Source: Pseudonocardia terrae (lineage in GTDB: Bacteria > Actinomycetota > Actinomycetes > Mycobacteriales > Pseudonocardiaceae). From it: DNA of 64,000 nt. Position 1 is the stretch's first letter. Every line of letters begins with the position of its first letter. Shown in pieces: positions 30,903 to 40,022 of this stretch. The stretch lies in assembly GCF_021343995.1 (NCBI RefSeq), contig NZ_JAJTTE010000025.1, forward strand, positions 38,458 through 102,457, read 5' to 3'. The notes under the pieces are model-generated. The model saw nothing but the letters and a program-made list of their open reading frames with translations, made no database searches and was not told the DNA's origin. The position numbers were made by a program, and so were the translations under genes.

Positions 30903-32311
30903 GCGGCCACCTCCGCCGGCACGGCCGCCCGGTCCGCGAGCAGGGCGTCGGCGGCGGCCACGCCGCTGCGGACCGCGCCCTCCATGGTCGCGGGCCAGCC
31001 GGTGTCGGTCCACGCCCCGGCGACGTAGAGCCCGGGCAGGGCGGTGCGCGGGCCCGGCCGGAGCGAGGCCTGACCGGGGGCGCCGCGGAAGGTGGCGTGC
31101 GGCTCCCGGGTCACGAACGAGTCGAGGACCACCGCGTCGCGTGCGGCGGGCAGCAGCGCCTCGAGCGCCGGCAGGAACCGCTCCCGCAGCGCGGCCGCGG
31201 GCATCCCGACGAGGTCGTCGGCGGCCGAGAGCGAGACGGCCAGGTACTGGGCGCGCGGCCCGTACACCGCGGCGGCGCCGGACTGGCCGGTCCGGTCGAA
31301 GACCCACTGCACGGGCGTGTCCACGCCCGCGGCGAACCCGGTGTCGATCTCGGGGCCGAGGACCCGGCGGTCGTACACGACGTGCACGTTGACGATGGGG
31401 GTGCTGCCCAGCCGATCGGCCCAGCCCCCGGGCAGCGGCAGCGCCCCCGTGGGCAGCAGCCGCTCCGCGGGGCCCGGCGGCACGGCGCACACGATCCGGT
31501 CGGTCACGAGCTCCTCCTCTCCGTCGGTCGTTCCCACCGGGACCCGCCACCGGCCTCCCGGGCGGGCCCCGTCCTGCACGAGCGCCCGCGCCTTCGCGGA
31601 CCGCCGCACCTCCACACCGGCCGCCGCGAGGGCGCGGCGGGCGGCGTCGTCGTGGATCGCGCCGAGCGGCGCGGTGGCCCAGCCGATGTCGCCGGCGGCG
31701 GCGTCGGTGAGCAGGCCCAGCTGGAAGACCGTGGCGGCGAGCGCGAGGGAGGCGTCGCCGGCCCGGGCGTTCAGGGTGGCGATGCCGACGAGGTCCCACA
31801 GCGCGTCGACGGCCCGGCGGCTCTGCCCGTGGTCGGCGAGCCAGTCGCCGAAGGACCGCCCGTCCGTGGCCGGGTCGGTGCGGTCGACGGCGCCGAGGGC
31901 CAGCGCCGCCCGGACGAGCCGGAGCCGTTCGGCGACGGACAGGTGCCGGTAGCGCAGGAGGGCACCTCCCAGGTGCAGCGGGGCGGGCAGCAGGGACAGC
32001 GGAGTGCGGCGCAGCCGGGCCGGAGCGGCGCCGGGTGCCAGCACCGGGATGTCCAGCCGCTCCTGGAGCATGATCATGTCTGCGGCGCCGATCCGCACGA
32101 CGAGATCGCGGTAGGCCGTGCAGCAACGGAGGAACACGTGCTGTCCGGTGTCGACCGCCAGCTCGCCGCGCGTGAACGAGCCGGCCACCCCGCCGAGCCG
32201 GGCCCGCGACTCGAGCAGCGTGACGGCGAGCCCCTCCTCGGCGCAGCGGAGCGCGGCGGCGACGCCGGCGAGCCCGCCGCCGACGACCGTGACCCGCGTC
32301 CTTCCGCTCAC
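30899..32311 (-). CDS. hpnE: Hydroxysqualene dehydroxylase / squalene-associated FAD desaturase HpnE
   Basis: 470 residues. The N-terminal dinucleotide-binding motif is VTVVGGGLAGVAAALRCAEEG, followed by LESRARLGGVAGSF as in phytoene-desaturase-like FAD enzymes. The C-terminal FAD contact is PGLYVAGAWTDTGWPATMEGAVRSG. In the HpnCDE route HpnE reduces hydroxysqualene to squalene. The GTG start overlaps the hpnD stop (GTGA) and the stop overlaps the next start (ATGA), so translation is coupled on both sides. Confidence 0.94.
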   Translation of the reverse strand: MSGRTRVTVVGGGLAGVAAALRCAEEGLAVTLLESRARLGGVAGSFTRGELAVDTGQHVFLRCCTAYRDLVVRIGAADMIMLQERLDIPVLAPGAAPARLRRTPLSLLPAPLHLGGALLRYRHLSVAERLRLVRAALALGAVDRTDPATDGRSFGDWLADHGQSRRAVDALWDLVGIATLNARAGDASLALAATVFQLGLLTDAAAGDIGWATAPLGAIHDDAARRALAAAGVEVRRSAKARALVQDGARPGGRWRVPVGTTDGEEELVTDRIVCAVPPGPAERLLPTGALPLPGGWADRLGSTPIVNVHVVYDRRVLGPEIDTGFAAGVDTPVQWVFDRTGQSGAAAVYGPRAQYLAVSLSAADDLVGMPAAALRERFLPALEALLPAARDAVVLDSFVTREPHATFRGAPGQASLRPGPRTALPGLYVAGAWTDTGWPATMEGAVRSGVAAADALLADRAAVPAEVAA

Positions 32312-33411
32312 GCCGTCCGCCCCGCCAGGGCGCGCAGCGCCACGCCGATCTTCTGCGCGCCGGACAGCGACCGGCGTTGCGCGTACACCGACCGGGGCTC
32401 CGCCGCGATGTCCTCCAGCAGCCGCCGGTAGATGCCCGCCATCGCCCCCGCACAGGCCGCGCTGCGCCGGTCGAGCAGCGGGAGCAGCTTGAGTCCCTCG
32501 ACGTACCAGCCCCGCGCCCGTTCCGCGGCGAAGCGGATGTAGGCGGCCAGGGCGCCGTCGGGGTCGGCCAGGGCGCCGGCGTCGTCGAGCCGGAGCTCGG
32601 CGCCGAACCGCGCGAGCTCCCCGGTGGGCAGGTAGACCCGACCGTTGCGCAGGTCCTCGCGGATGTCGCGCAGGATGTTCGTCTGCTGCAGCGCGATCCC
32701 GAGCGCGTCGGCGTACTCCGCGGCCCGGGGGTGCGGGCGGGAGCCGAAGGTGCCGAGGCAGAGCCGGCCCACCGAGCCCGCCACCTGCCGGCAGTAGACC
32801 GTCATGTCGTCGAACGTCGTGTGCGGCCGCGCGGCCAGGTCCTGGTGGTCGACCCCACGGGCCCCGTCCGCACCGCTGCGGGACGCGTCGCGGTCCATCC
32901 GTGCGTCGGCCTCGACGCCGTCGACCAGCTCCTCGAACGCGCCGAGCGGGATCGGGTAGCGACGGGCGGCGTCGGTGACGCCGACGAGCACCGGGTCGGA
33001 CGGGTCGGGCCGCTGCGCGCGCATGGCCCGGATCGACGCCCGGACCTCGGCGAGCGCGGCGCTCTTCTCCTCGAACGAGATCACGGTGGCGCCGCCGGGC
33101 GGGTCGAAGTCGCCGTCGCCGATGTCGTCGATGCGGCGGGCCAGGGCGTAGACGGCCGAGAGCGCGGCGCGCTTCGGCGCCGGCAGGAGGCGGATCCCGT
33201 AGGAGAAGTTGCGCGCCTCGCGACGCGTGATCTCCTCGCAGGCGGCGTAGGCGGCGGCGAGGTCGAGGGGGCGGCCGGGTGCGTCCTCGGTGCGGTTCGT
33301 GGCGGTTCCGTCCTCGGGGTCGGCGGAGCCGTCCCCGGGCCCCGTGGTCGGGCGGGGAGAGCGGTCGGTCGTGGCGGCGGTGGTGGCGGTCGGCCGGGAG
33401 GGGTCGGTCAT
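32308..33411 (-). CDS. hpnD: Presqualene diphosphate synthase HpnD
   Basis: 367 residues, head-to-head prenyl synthase fold. It condenses two farnesyl diphosphates to presqualene diphosphate. Metal-binding motifs are D95-D-I-G-D99 and D249-I-R-E-D253 within QTNILRDIREDLRNGRVYLP. A disordered extension of about 50 residues rich in T, P, D and G precedes the fold. An insert of about 25 residues (about 173-197, rich in A, S, G and D) sits between the ARMD region and the DDMTVYC helix, where most relatives have a short loop. ATG 33411 overlaps the hpnC stop as ATGA. Confidence 0.93.
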   Translation of the reverse strand: MTDPSRPTATTAATTDRSPRPTTGPGDGSADPEDGTATNRTEDAPGRPLDLAAAYAACEEITRREARNFSYGIRLLPAPKRAALSAVYALARRIDDIGDGDFDPPGGATVISFEEKSAALAEVRASIRAMRAQRPDPSDPVLVGVTDAARRYPIPLGAFEELVDGVEADARMDRDASRSGADGARGVDHQDLAARPHTTFDDMTVYCRQVAGSVGRLCLGTFGSRPHPRAAEYADALGIALQQTNILRDIREDLRNGRVYLPTGELARFGAELRLDDAGALADPDGALAAYIRFAAERARGWYVEGLKLLPLLDRRSAACAGAMAGIYRRLLEDIAAEPRSVYAQRRSLSGAQKIGVALRALAGRTA

Positions 33412-34466
33412 CGGCAGCTCCGGGGGGTCGTGCGGGGGAGATCCGGACGGGACCGGGCCCGGCGCGGGCCGGGTGATCGGGTCTGCATCAGTACCGCGGG
33501 AAGGTGCCGCAGGACATCCCGTTTCCGGCTGTGCGCGGCCTCGGCGGCGCGGCCGAGGACCTCGCCGTCGACCCGGTGCAGCGCGTCGGCCGCCGCCCGG
33601 CCGCCGGCGACGTAGCCGGCCACCGCGAGGCGCGCCCACCCGTGCAGGGCGCCGACGATCGGTGTACCGGCGTCGAGCAGCTGCTCCGCGCGTTCCGCCT
33701 CGTGCCGGACGAGCGCGCGCAGGGCGTCCGTGGCGACGGGACGGTCGAGGTCGGCCTCCGTGACGCCGAACGCCGCGCGGTCCTCGGCCGGCAGGTAGAT
33801 GCGGCCCCTGCCCCGGTCCTCGCGGACGTCCTGCAGGTGCTCGAGGAGCTGCAGCGCGGTGCACACGGCGTCGGAGGCGTGCTCGATCTCGCCGTCCGCG
33901 GGCACCTCGAAGATCGCCAGGACGAGCCGCCCGATGGGGTCCGCCGACAGGGCGCAGTACCCGAGGAGTGCGTCCCAGGTGTCGTAGGTCACCGTCTCCT
34001 GGTCCTGCACGTTCGCATCGAGCAGGCGGTCGAACGGTTCCGCCGGCAGGTCCGGGGCGATCCCGGCGAGCCGGCGCAGCACCGGCGTCGTGGGCGCGGC
34101 CGCGTGCAGGTCGGCGCGGAAGGCCTCGAGCGCGGCGATCCGGTCGGCGGGGGTGCCGGTGCCCTCGTCGCCGAGGTCGTCGATCACCCGGACGACGTCG
34201 TACACCGCCCGCAGCCTGCGGCGATACCGCGCGGGCAGGATCCGCATCGCCACGGGGAAGTTCTCCGAGGCCTCGGCCTCGCGCAGCCTGGACACGGCCA
34301 CGGGGTCGGCCTGGGTCTCTCCGGGGACTGCAGGCACTGCGGGCACGCCTTGTCCGCCGGCCCCGACCGAGCCCGCGCACACGTCTCCCGACGCCCCTGC
34401 GGGCGCCTCGTTCCCCCGTGCCACGCCGCTGATCGTGTCGCACGAGGGCAGCCGGACTCTCCTCAA
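33408..34466 (-). CDS. hpnC: Hydroxysqualene synthase HpnC
   Basis: 352 residues. HpnC converts presqualene diphosphate to hydroxysqualene. The fold begins at about residue 55 with EASENFPVAMRILPARYRRRLRAVYDVVRVIDDLGDEG (first aspartate motif). The second motif is LQLLEHLQDVREDRGRGRIYLP. The first 54 residues are disordered. The start is uncertain: TTG 34466 opens the frame, with AAGAAT (minus strand, 34481-34476) 9 bases upstream and no Shine-Dalgarno; GTG codons at 34424 or 34382 are alternatives. It is the first gene of the hopanoid operon, facing a PucR-type regulator. Confidence 0.88.
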   Translation of the reverse strand: MRRVRLPSCDTISGVARGNEAPAGASGDVCAGSVGAGGQGVPAVPAVPGETQADPVAVSRLREAEASENFPVAMRILPARYRRRLRAVYDVVRVIDDLGDEGTGTPADRIAALEAFRADLHAAAPTTPVLRRLAGIAPDLPAEPFDRLLDANVQDQETVTYDTWDALLGYCALSADPIGRLVLAIFEVPADGEIEHASDAVCTALQLLEHLQDVREDRGRGRIYLPAEDRAAFGVTEADLDRPVATDALRALVRHEAERAEQLLDAGTPIVGALHGWARLAVAGYVAGGRAAADALHRVDGEVLGRAAEAAHSRKRDVLRHLPAVLMQTRSPGPRRARSRPDLPRTTPRSCR

Positions 34467-34552
34467 CGCGTGTTAATTCTTTCGGACCAGAATTGTCACG
34501 CACGTACAAAAGTGGGGCGGCCTTCCCCCCACCGGGCGTGTAGAACCTCGGT
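34467..34552. promoter_or_regulatory. Divergent promoter region of the hopanoid operon and its neighbouring regulator
   Basis: 86 AT-richer bases. On the minus strand AAGAAT (34481-34476) is the candidate -10 of hpnC. On the plus strand TAGAAC (34541-34546) lies 6 bases before GTG 34553. TTGT...ACAA at about 34493-34509 forms the outer part of a weak dyad that could be an operator. Confidence 0.4.
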
Positions 34553-35764
34553 GTGGAGATGTCGAACGCCGGAACGGACGACCTCGTCGAAGCCCTTCTG
34601 GCGCGCGTCCCGGCCGTGCTGGAGGAGGTCAGCGCGGCATTGTTGACCGAATGGCCCGATTACGCCCGGTTCGTCGACGTGAATCGCACGGAGGTCGCGG
34701 CGGCGGCCCACCACGCGTTGTACCGGCTGGTCGCGGCGAGCAGCGAGCTCGACGCCGGCCCGGCCCTCCCCGGGGAGTACTCGTCCGGCTTCGGCGAGCA
34801 GGAGCTGTTCGAGGAGATCGGCCGCACGCAGTGGCGGGAGGGCCGGGACGTCTCGACGCTGCTGTCGGCGTTCCAGCTCGGGGCGCGGGTGTTCTGGCGG
34901 CACGTCGCCGTGGTGGCCGTGGAGCTGCACCTGGAGCCGGCGCTGCTGGCGGGCCTGGCCGAGGGCGTGTTCGCGTTCGTCGACCGGCTGTCGTCGTCGG
35001 CGGCGCACGGCTTCGTGCTGGAGCAGTCGGAGGCCGCGGTCGCCCGCGAGCGGCTGCGCGAGGAGCTGGTGGAGCTGCTGCTCTCCGACCGGGCGACCGA
35101 GGGTGCCGTGCAGGCCGCCGCCGCCCGCGCGGGCTGGCAGGTGCCGCAGGAGGTCGCCGTCGTCCTGGTGCAGGACGACAGCGTGCTGGGGCACGGCGTG
35201 CTCTCCCGGTTCGACCCCGCGTCGCTGCTGATCAACCGCGCCCGGCTGTCCGGCGCGATCGTGCCGGACCCGGCCCAGAGCGGGCGGCGGCTGCGGCTGG
35301 CGGGGATGCTGCGCGGCACCCACGCGGTCGTCGGGCCCACGGTGACGCCGGATCGGCTCCCGGCCAGCCTGCACATCGCCGAGGTGGCGGCCCGGCTGCA
35401 GCGCACCGGGGTGCTGCCCGAGGACCCCGTCTTCGCCGAGGAGCACCTCGACGCGATCATCGTGCACCGCGACTCCCGGCTGCTGGAGGTGCTGCGGGCC
35501 CAGGTGCTGCGCCCGCTCGAGGGCTCCGCGCCGGCCTCCCGCGAACGGCTGTGCGAGACCCTCTCCGCCTACCTGCGCCACCTGGGTGACCGGCAGGCCA
35601 TGGCCGCCGAGCTGCACGTCCACCCGCAGACGGTGCGCTACCGCCTGGCGCGGCTGCACGAGCTCTTCGGGCCCCAGCTCGACGACCCGGAGAACCGCTC
35701 GCGGCTCCTCCTGGCCCTCGCCTGGGGCGCCCCGCGGCCGCCGGAGGCCGAGGACCTTCGGTGA
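34553..35764 (+). CDS. PucR/CdaR-family transcriptional regulator
   Basis: 403 residues. The N-terminal two-thirds is a helical sensor-like region (REGRDVSTLLSAFQLGARVFWRHVA resembles the RsbT-type/GGDEF-like N-terminal part of actinobacterial PucR proteins). The C-terminal HTH_30 domain is clear: LCETLSAYLRHLGDRQAMAAELHVHPQTVRYRLARLHELFG. The ligand is unknown. The gene is transcribed away from hpnC across an 86-base gap, which makes it the best candidate regulator of the hopanoid operon; this is inference from position. The GTG start follows TAGAAC by 6 bases. Confidence 0.86.
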   Translation: MEMSNAGTDDLVEALLARVPAVLEEVSAALLTEWPDYARFVDVNRTEVAAAAHHALYRLVAASSELDAGPALPGEYSSGFGEQELFEEIGRTQWREGRDVSTLLSAFQLGARVFWRHVAVVAVELHLEPALLAGLAEGVFAFVDRLSSSAAHGFVLEQSEAAVARERLREELVELLLSDRATEGAVQAAAARAGWQVPQEVAVVLVQDDSVLGHGVLSRFDPASLLINRARLSGAIVPDPAQSGRRLRLAGMLRGTHAVVGPTVTPDRLPASLHIAEVAARLQRTGVLPEDPVFAEEHLDAIIVHRDSRLLEVLRAQVLRPLEGSAPASRERLCETLSAYLRHLGDRQAMAAELHVHPQTVRYRLARLHELFGPQLDDPENRSRLLLALAWGAPRPPEAEDLR

Positions 35765-35888
35765 ACGGTCGGTGACGGCCTGCTTCCCCGGGGTGATTGA
35801 TCCCACGGCCGAGTGGGTCTCACCCGCGTTGCCGGACTCCGTCGTCGGGTAGCACCGTGGAGGTACCGACGTGGAGAGGACCCGAGAC

Positions 35889-36503
35889 GTGCAACCCCAC
35901 CGGCCAGGGAATTCGGATCATTCGGACCGGCCGCACCCGTATTCCGCGGTAGGCGCCGACCGGATTCCCCGACGGGCGACGGACCGCGTGGAGTCGGTGG
36001 TCTCCTGGGTCCTGGGCGTGCTCGTCCTCGTCCTCGTCGCGGTCGCGGTGCTGACCGGGCTGCAGCTGCACACCAACGGCATGGAGCAGGCCCGCGCCGA
36101 CGCGGTCGACCGGGTCTCGGTCGATGCGACGCTGCTCCAGCCCGTCGACGGCGCGATGGGCATGGACGCCGCCTCCGGCACCACGCAGGTCACCGCCCCG
36201 GCCACCTGGACCGCGGCCGACGGCACCCCGCGCACCGGGGCCGTGCCCGTCCTGGGTTCCCAGCCCGCCGGGTCCACCGTGCCGGTGTGGGTGGACCGCA
36301 GCAGCGGGGCCATCGCGCCGCCGCCGGTCGACGCGCTGCAGGCCGGGGTCACCGCCGTCGTCGGCGGGGTGCTGGTGCTCCTGGTCGGGGCGCTGGTGCT
36401 GCTCGGCGTGCGCGCCCTCGTCCGCGCCCGGTGCGCGGCCCGCAACCACGCCGCGTGGGCGCGCGAGTGGGCGCTCTACGAGCCGCTCTGGTCCGGCCGC
36501 TGA
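35889..36503 (+). CDS. Rv1733c-like two-helix membrane protein
   Basis: 204 residues. Two transmembrane helices (about 40-62, VVSWVLGVLVLVLVAVAVLTG, and about 158-180, GVTAVVGGVLVLLVGALVLLGVRAL) enclose an extracellular domain with ATWTAADGTPRTGAVPV and VPVWVDRSSGAIAPPP. This is the layout of the mycobacterial Rv1733c family, which is of unknown function and expanded in actinobacteria. GTG 35889 is preferred over GTG 35871 because GGAGAGGA lies about 8-10 bases upstream. No operon partners. Confidence 0.8.
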   Translation: MQPHRPGNSDHSDRPHPYSAVGADRIPRRATDRVESVVSWVLGVLVLVLVAVAVLTGLQLHTNGMEQARADAVDRVSVDATLLQPVDGAMGMDAASGTTQVTAPATWTAADGTPRTGAVPVLGSQPAGSTVPVWVDRSSGAIAPPPVDALQAGVTAVVGGVLVLLVGALVLLGVRALVRARCAARNHAAWAREWALYEPLWSGR

Positions 36504-36562
36504 GCCCGGGGTCGGCCGCTACGGCGCCGCCTCTGTACGGCCTCGTGCGCCGCCGACCACCG

Positions 36563-36927
36563 CTACTCCGCCGTGAGGTAGAACCAGGCCCCGCCCTCCC
36601 GCACGAAGCGGCTGCGCTCCGCCTGCACGCCTACGCGCCCGCCGATCCGGTGATGGGCCCGGAACTCGACGATCCCGTCGGAGTCGAGCGGGCCGCCCGC
36701 CTCCCGGTCCACGATCTCCAGCCGCGTCCACTCCACCGCCGGGTCGAGCTCCAGCCGGCGCGGCCGCGTCGAGCGGTGCCAGGTCCGGCGCAGGTACGCC
36801 TCGTCGCGCAGGGCGAAGGCGGCGAACCGGCTGCGCATCAGCTGCTCGGCCGTCGCCGCCCGTTCGCCGGCGTGGAAGCGCCCGCAGCAGGCCCCGTAGG
36901 GCTCGCCGGACCCGCACGGACAGGGCG

Positions 36928-36931
<4 letters not shown>
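36563..36931 (-). CDS. YchJ-family (UPF0225) SEC-C metal-binding protein
   Basis: 122 residues. The N-terminal SEC-C motif TPCPCGSGEPYGACCGRFH binds zinc. The rest is the NTF2-like YchJ middle domain, with AEQLMRSRFAAFALRDEAYLRRTWH and FRAHHRIGG, ending in FVREGGAWFYLTAE. The function is unknown. GTG 36931 overlaps the galK stop (GTGA), so it is translated with the galactose genes, although a functional connection is not obvious. Confidence 0.9.
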
Positions 36932-38048
<1,117 letters not shown>

Positions 38049-38052
<4 letters not shown>

Positions 38053-39188
38053 GCCCCGGCCCCGTCGGTCCCTGTGCGGTCCTTTCCGGCGCCGTCCTTC
38101 CCGGTGCCGTCCTTCCCGGTGCCCAGCTCGCGCAGCTTGGCGGCGACGTCCTCGGGCGTGGTGTCGTTGATGAACACGCCCATGCCCGACTCGGACCCGG
38201 CCAGGAACTTCAGCTTGTTCGGCGCGCGCAGGATCGAGAACAGCTCCAGGTGCAGCCAGGCGAGGTCCCGGTCGGTGCGCACCGGGGCCTGGTGCCAGGC
38301 CGCGATGTAGGGGAGCGGGCGGCCGTGGAAGAGCTCCAGCCGGCCCAGCACGTCGAGCCAGATCGTGGCGAGGTCGGTGCGTTCGGCGTCGGTGAGCTCG
38401 GGCAGGTCCTTCGCGTCCCGGTGCGGGTAGAGGTGCACCTCGACGGGCCACCGCGCGGCCTTCGGCACGAACGCGGTCCAGTGCTCGGTCTCGGTCACGA
38501 CGCGCTCGCGCTCGGTGCGCTCCCGCTCGAGGATGTCGGCGTAGAGGTTGCCGCGGGTGCGCGTGCGGTACCGGCGGGCGGACTCGAGCTGCTGGCGGGT
38601 CCGCGGCGTGACGAACGGGTAGCCGTAGATCTGCCCGTGCGGGTGGGCGAGGGTCACCCCGATCTCCTCGCCGCGGTTCTCGAAGGGGAACACCTGCTCG
38701 ACGTCCGGGCGGGCGGAGAGCTCGGCGGTGCGGTCGGCCAGCGTGTCGATCACGAGCCGCACGCGGTCGGGCGGCAGCGCGCCGAAGCGGCCGTCGTGGT
38801 CGCTGGTGAAGCAGACGACCTCCGCCCGGCCCACCCCGCCGGAGAAGGACGGGAAGCGGTTCTCGAACACCACGGTCTCGTAGTCCGGGGTGGGCACCTC
38901 GGTGGCGCGGCCCGGGATCGTCGGGCACAGCGGGCACTGGTCGGCGCCGCCGGAGGGCTGGAACGTGCGCGTCTGCCGGTGGCTCGCGATCGCCACCCAC
39001 TCGTCGAGCAGCTCGTCGTACCGGATCTGCGAGACCGTGTGCACCTCGGGCAGGCCGCGCTCGTCCGTGCCGGCCACCCGGCCCGGCGCGGTGTCGTACC
39101 ACAGGACCTCCCGACCGTCGGACAGCCTGCCTCGGGTGCGGTGGACGGTCGTGCCGCCGACGACGGCGGGGGGCGGTGCCTGCGTCAC
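38049..39188 (-). CDS. galT: Galactose-1-phosphate uridylyltransferase
   Basis: 379 residues. It exchanges UMP between UDP-glucose and galactose-1-phosphate. The active-site histidine is in VTLAHPHGQIYGYP; zinc-binding CPLCP lies near residue 85. The C-terminal half contains AWHQAPVRTDRDLAWLHLELFSI and the ESGMGVFINDTTPE segment. The last 24 residues are a lysine/aspartate/glycine repeat of the GTGKD type encoded by a 15-base tandem repeat, which is unusual for GalT and likely dispensable. GTG 39188 is preceded by GGAG. galK is coupled to it. Confidence 0.95.
38064..38123. repeat. 15-base tandem repeat at the 3' end of galT
   Basis: CCGGYGCCGTCCTTC at 38086-38100 and 38101-38115, with degenerate units on both sides. 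It encodes the GTGKD/GAGKD tail of GalT, and the period preserves the frame. Confidence 0.75.
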
Positions 39189-39256
39189 GGAGGATGCTCC
39201 AACCTGGTCGTGCCGGTTCCTGCGAGCCGTCGGAACGCTATACCCCGCGGGCGGGG

Positions 39257-39262
39257 CAGGAT
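39257..39262 (+). promoter_or_regulatory. -10-like hexamer of the GNAT gene
   Basis: CAGGAT ends 7 bases before GTG 39270. The same CAGGAT-7-GTG arrangement precedes the aldose epimerase gene at 53542. Confidence 0.35.
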
Positions 39263-39269
39263 GGATCTC

Positions 39270-40022
39270 GTGGCTCTCCCGTCCCCCGATCGCCTGTCCG
39301 ACCTCCAGCCCGGCCCCCGGCCCGACGCTCCGACCGACCCGCTGGCCAACCCCGTCCTCACCGCCCTCACCGGGCGGCACCGCGAGTTCGCCGACCTGCG
39401 CGGCCGCGCGGGTCGCTACCAGCCGGACGTCACCCCGTTCGCCGGGCTGCCGCTCGACCCCACCGCCGCGGACTGGGCGGACCTCGCCGCGCTGAGCGGG
39501 CCCGGCGGCTCGGCGGTGCTGGCCGGCCCGCGGCGGGAGGCGCCCGCGGGCTGGGAGACCGGGATGGACCTGCCCGGGGTGCAGATGACCGGGGACGCGC
39601 TGGAGGTCGCCCCGGACCCGGAGGCCGTGCGCCTCGGGCCCGCCGACGTGCCGGAGATGCTGGACCTGGTCGCCCGGACGAAGCCGGGGCCGTTCCTGCC
39701 CCGGACGATCCAGCTCGGCACCTATCTCGGCATCCGCCGCGACGGCGCGCTGGTCGCGATGGCGGGGGAGCGCATGCGGGTGCCCGGGGGCACCGAGATC
39801 TCCGCGGTCTGCACCGATCCCGCCGCACGCGGGCAGGGCCTGGCCGCCCGCCTCGTCCGGGCCGTCGGCGCCGTGATCCGCGGGCGCGGTGAGCGCCCCT
39901 TCCTGCACGCCGCGGCCACGAACGTCACCGCCATCCGGCTCTACGAGCACCTCGGCTTCACGGTCTCGCGCGAGCTGGAGTTCATCGGCTACCGGGCCCC
40001 GGCGGTCAGTCCGGCGGGGTGA
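39270..40022 (+). CDS. GNAT-family (FR47-like) N-acetyltransferase
   Basis: 250 residues. The C-terminal half is the acetyltransferase: ALVAMAGERMRVPGGTEISAVCTDPAARGQGLAARLV carries the acetyl-CoA loop (here ARGQGLA), and HAAATNVTAIRLYEHLGFTVSRELEFIGYR the final strands. The N-terminal 100 residues are typical of FR47-like proteins with a proline-rich linker. The acceptor is unknown. In-frame ATG 39261 overlaps the -10-like CAGGAT, so GTG 39270 is preferred. The 3' end overlaps the convergent ROK gene by 17 bases. Confidence 0.85.
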   Translation: MALPSPDRLSDLQPGPRPDAPTDPLANPVLTALTGRHREFADLRGRAGRYQPDVTPFAGLPLDPTAADWADLAALSGPGGSAVLAGPRREAPAGWETGMDLPGVQMTGDALEVAPDPEAVRLGPADVPEMLDLVARTKPGPFLPRTIQLGTYLGIRRDGALVAMAGERMRVPGGTEISAVCTDPAARGQGLAARLVRAVGAVIRGRGERPFLHAAATNVTAIRLYEHLGFTVSRELEFIGYRAPAVSPAG

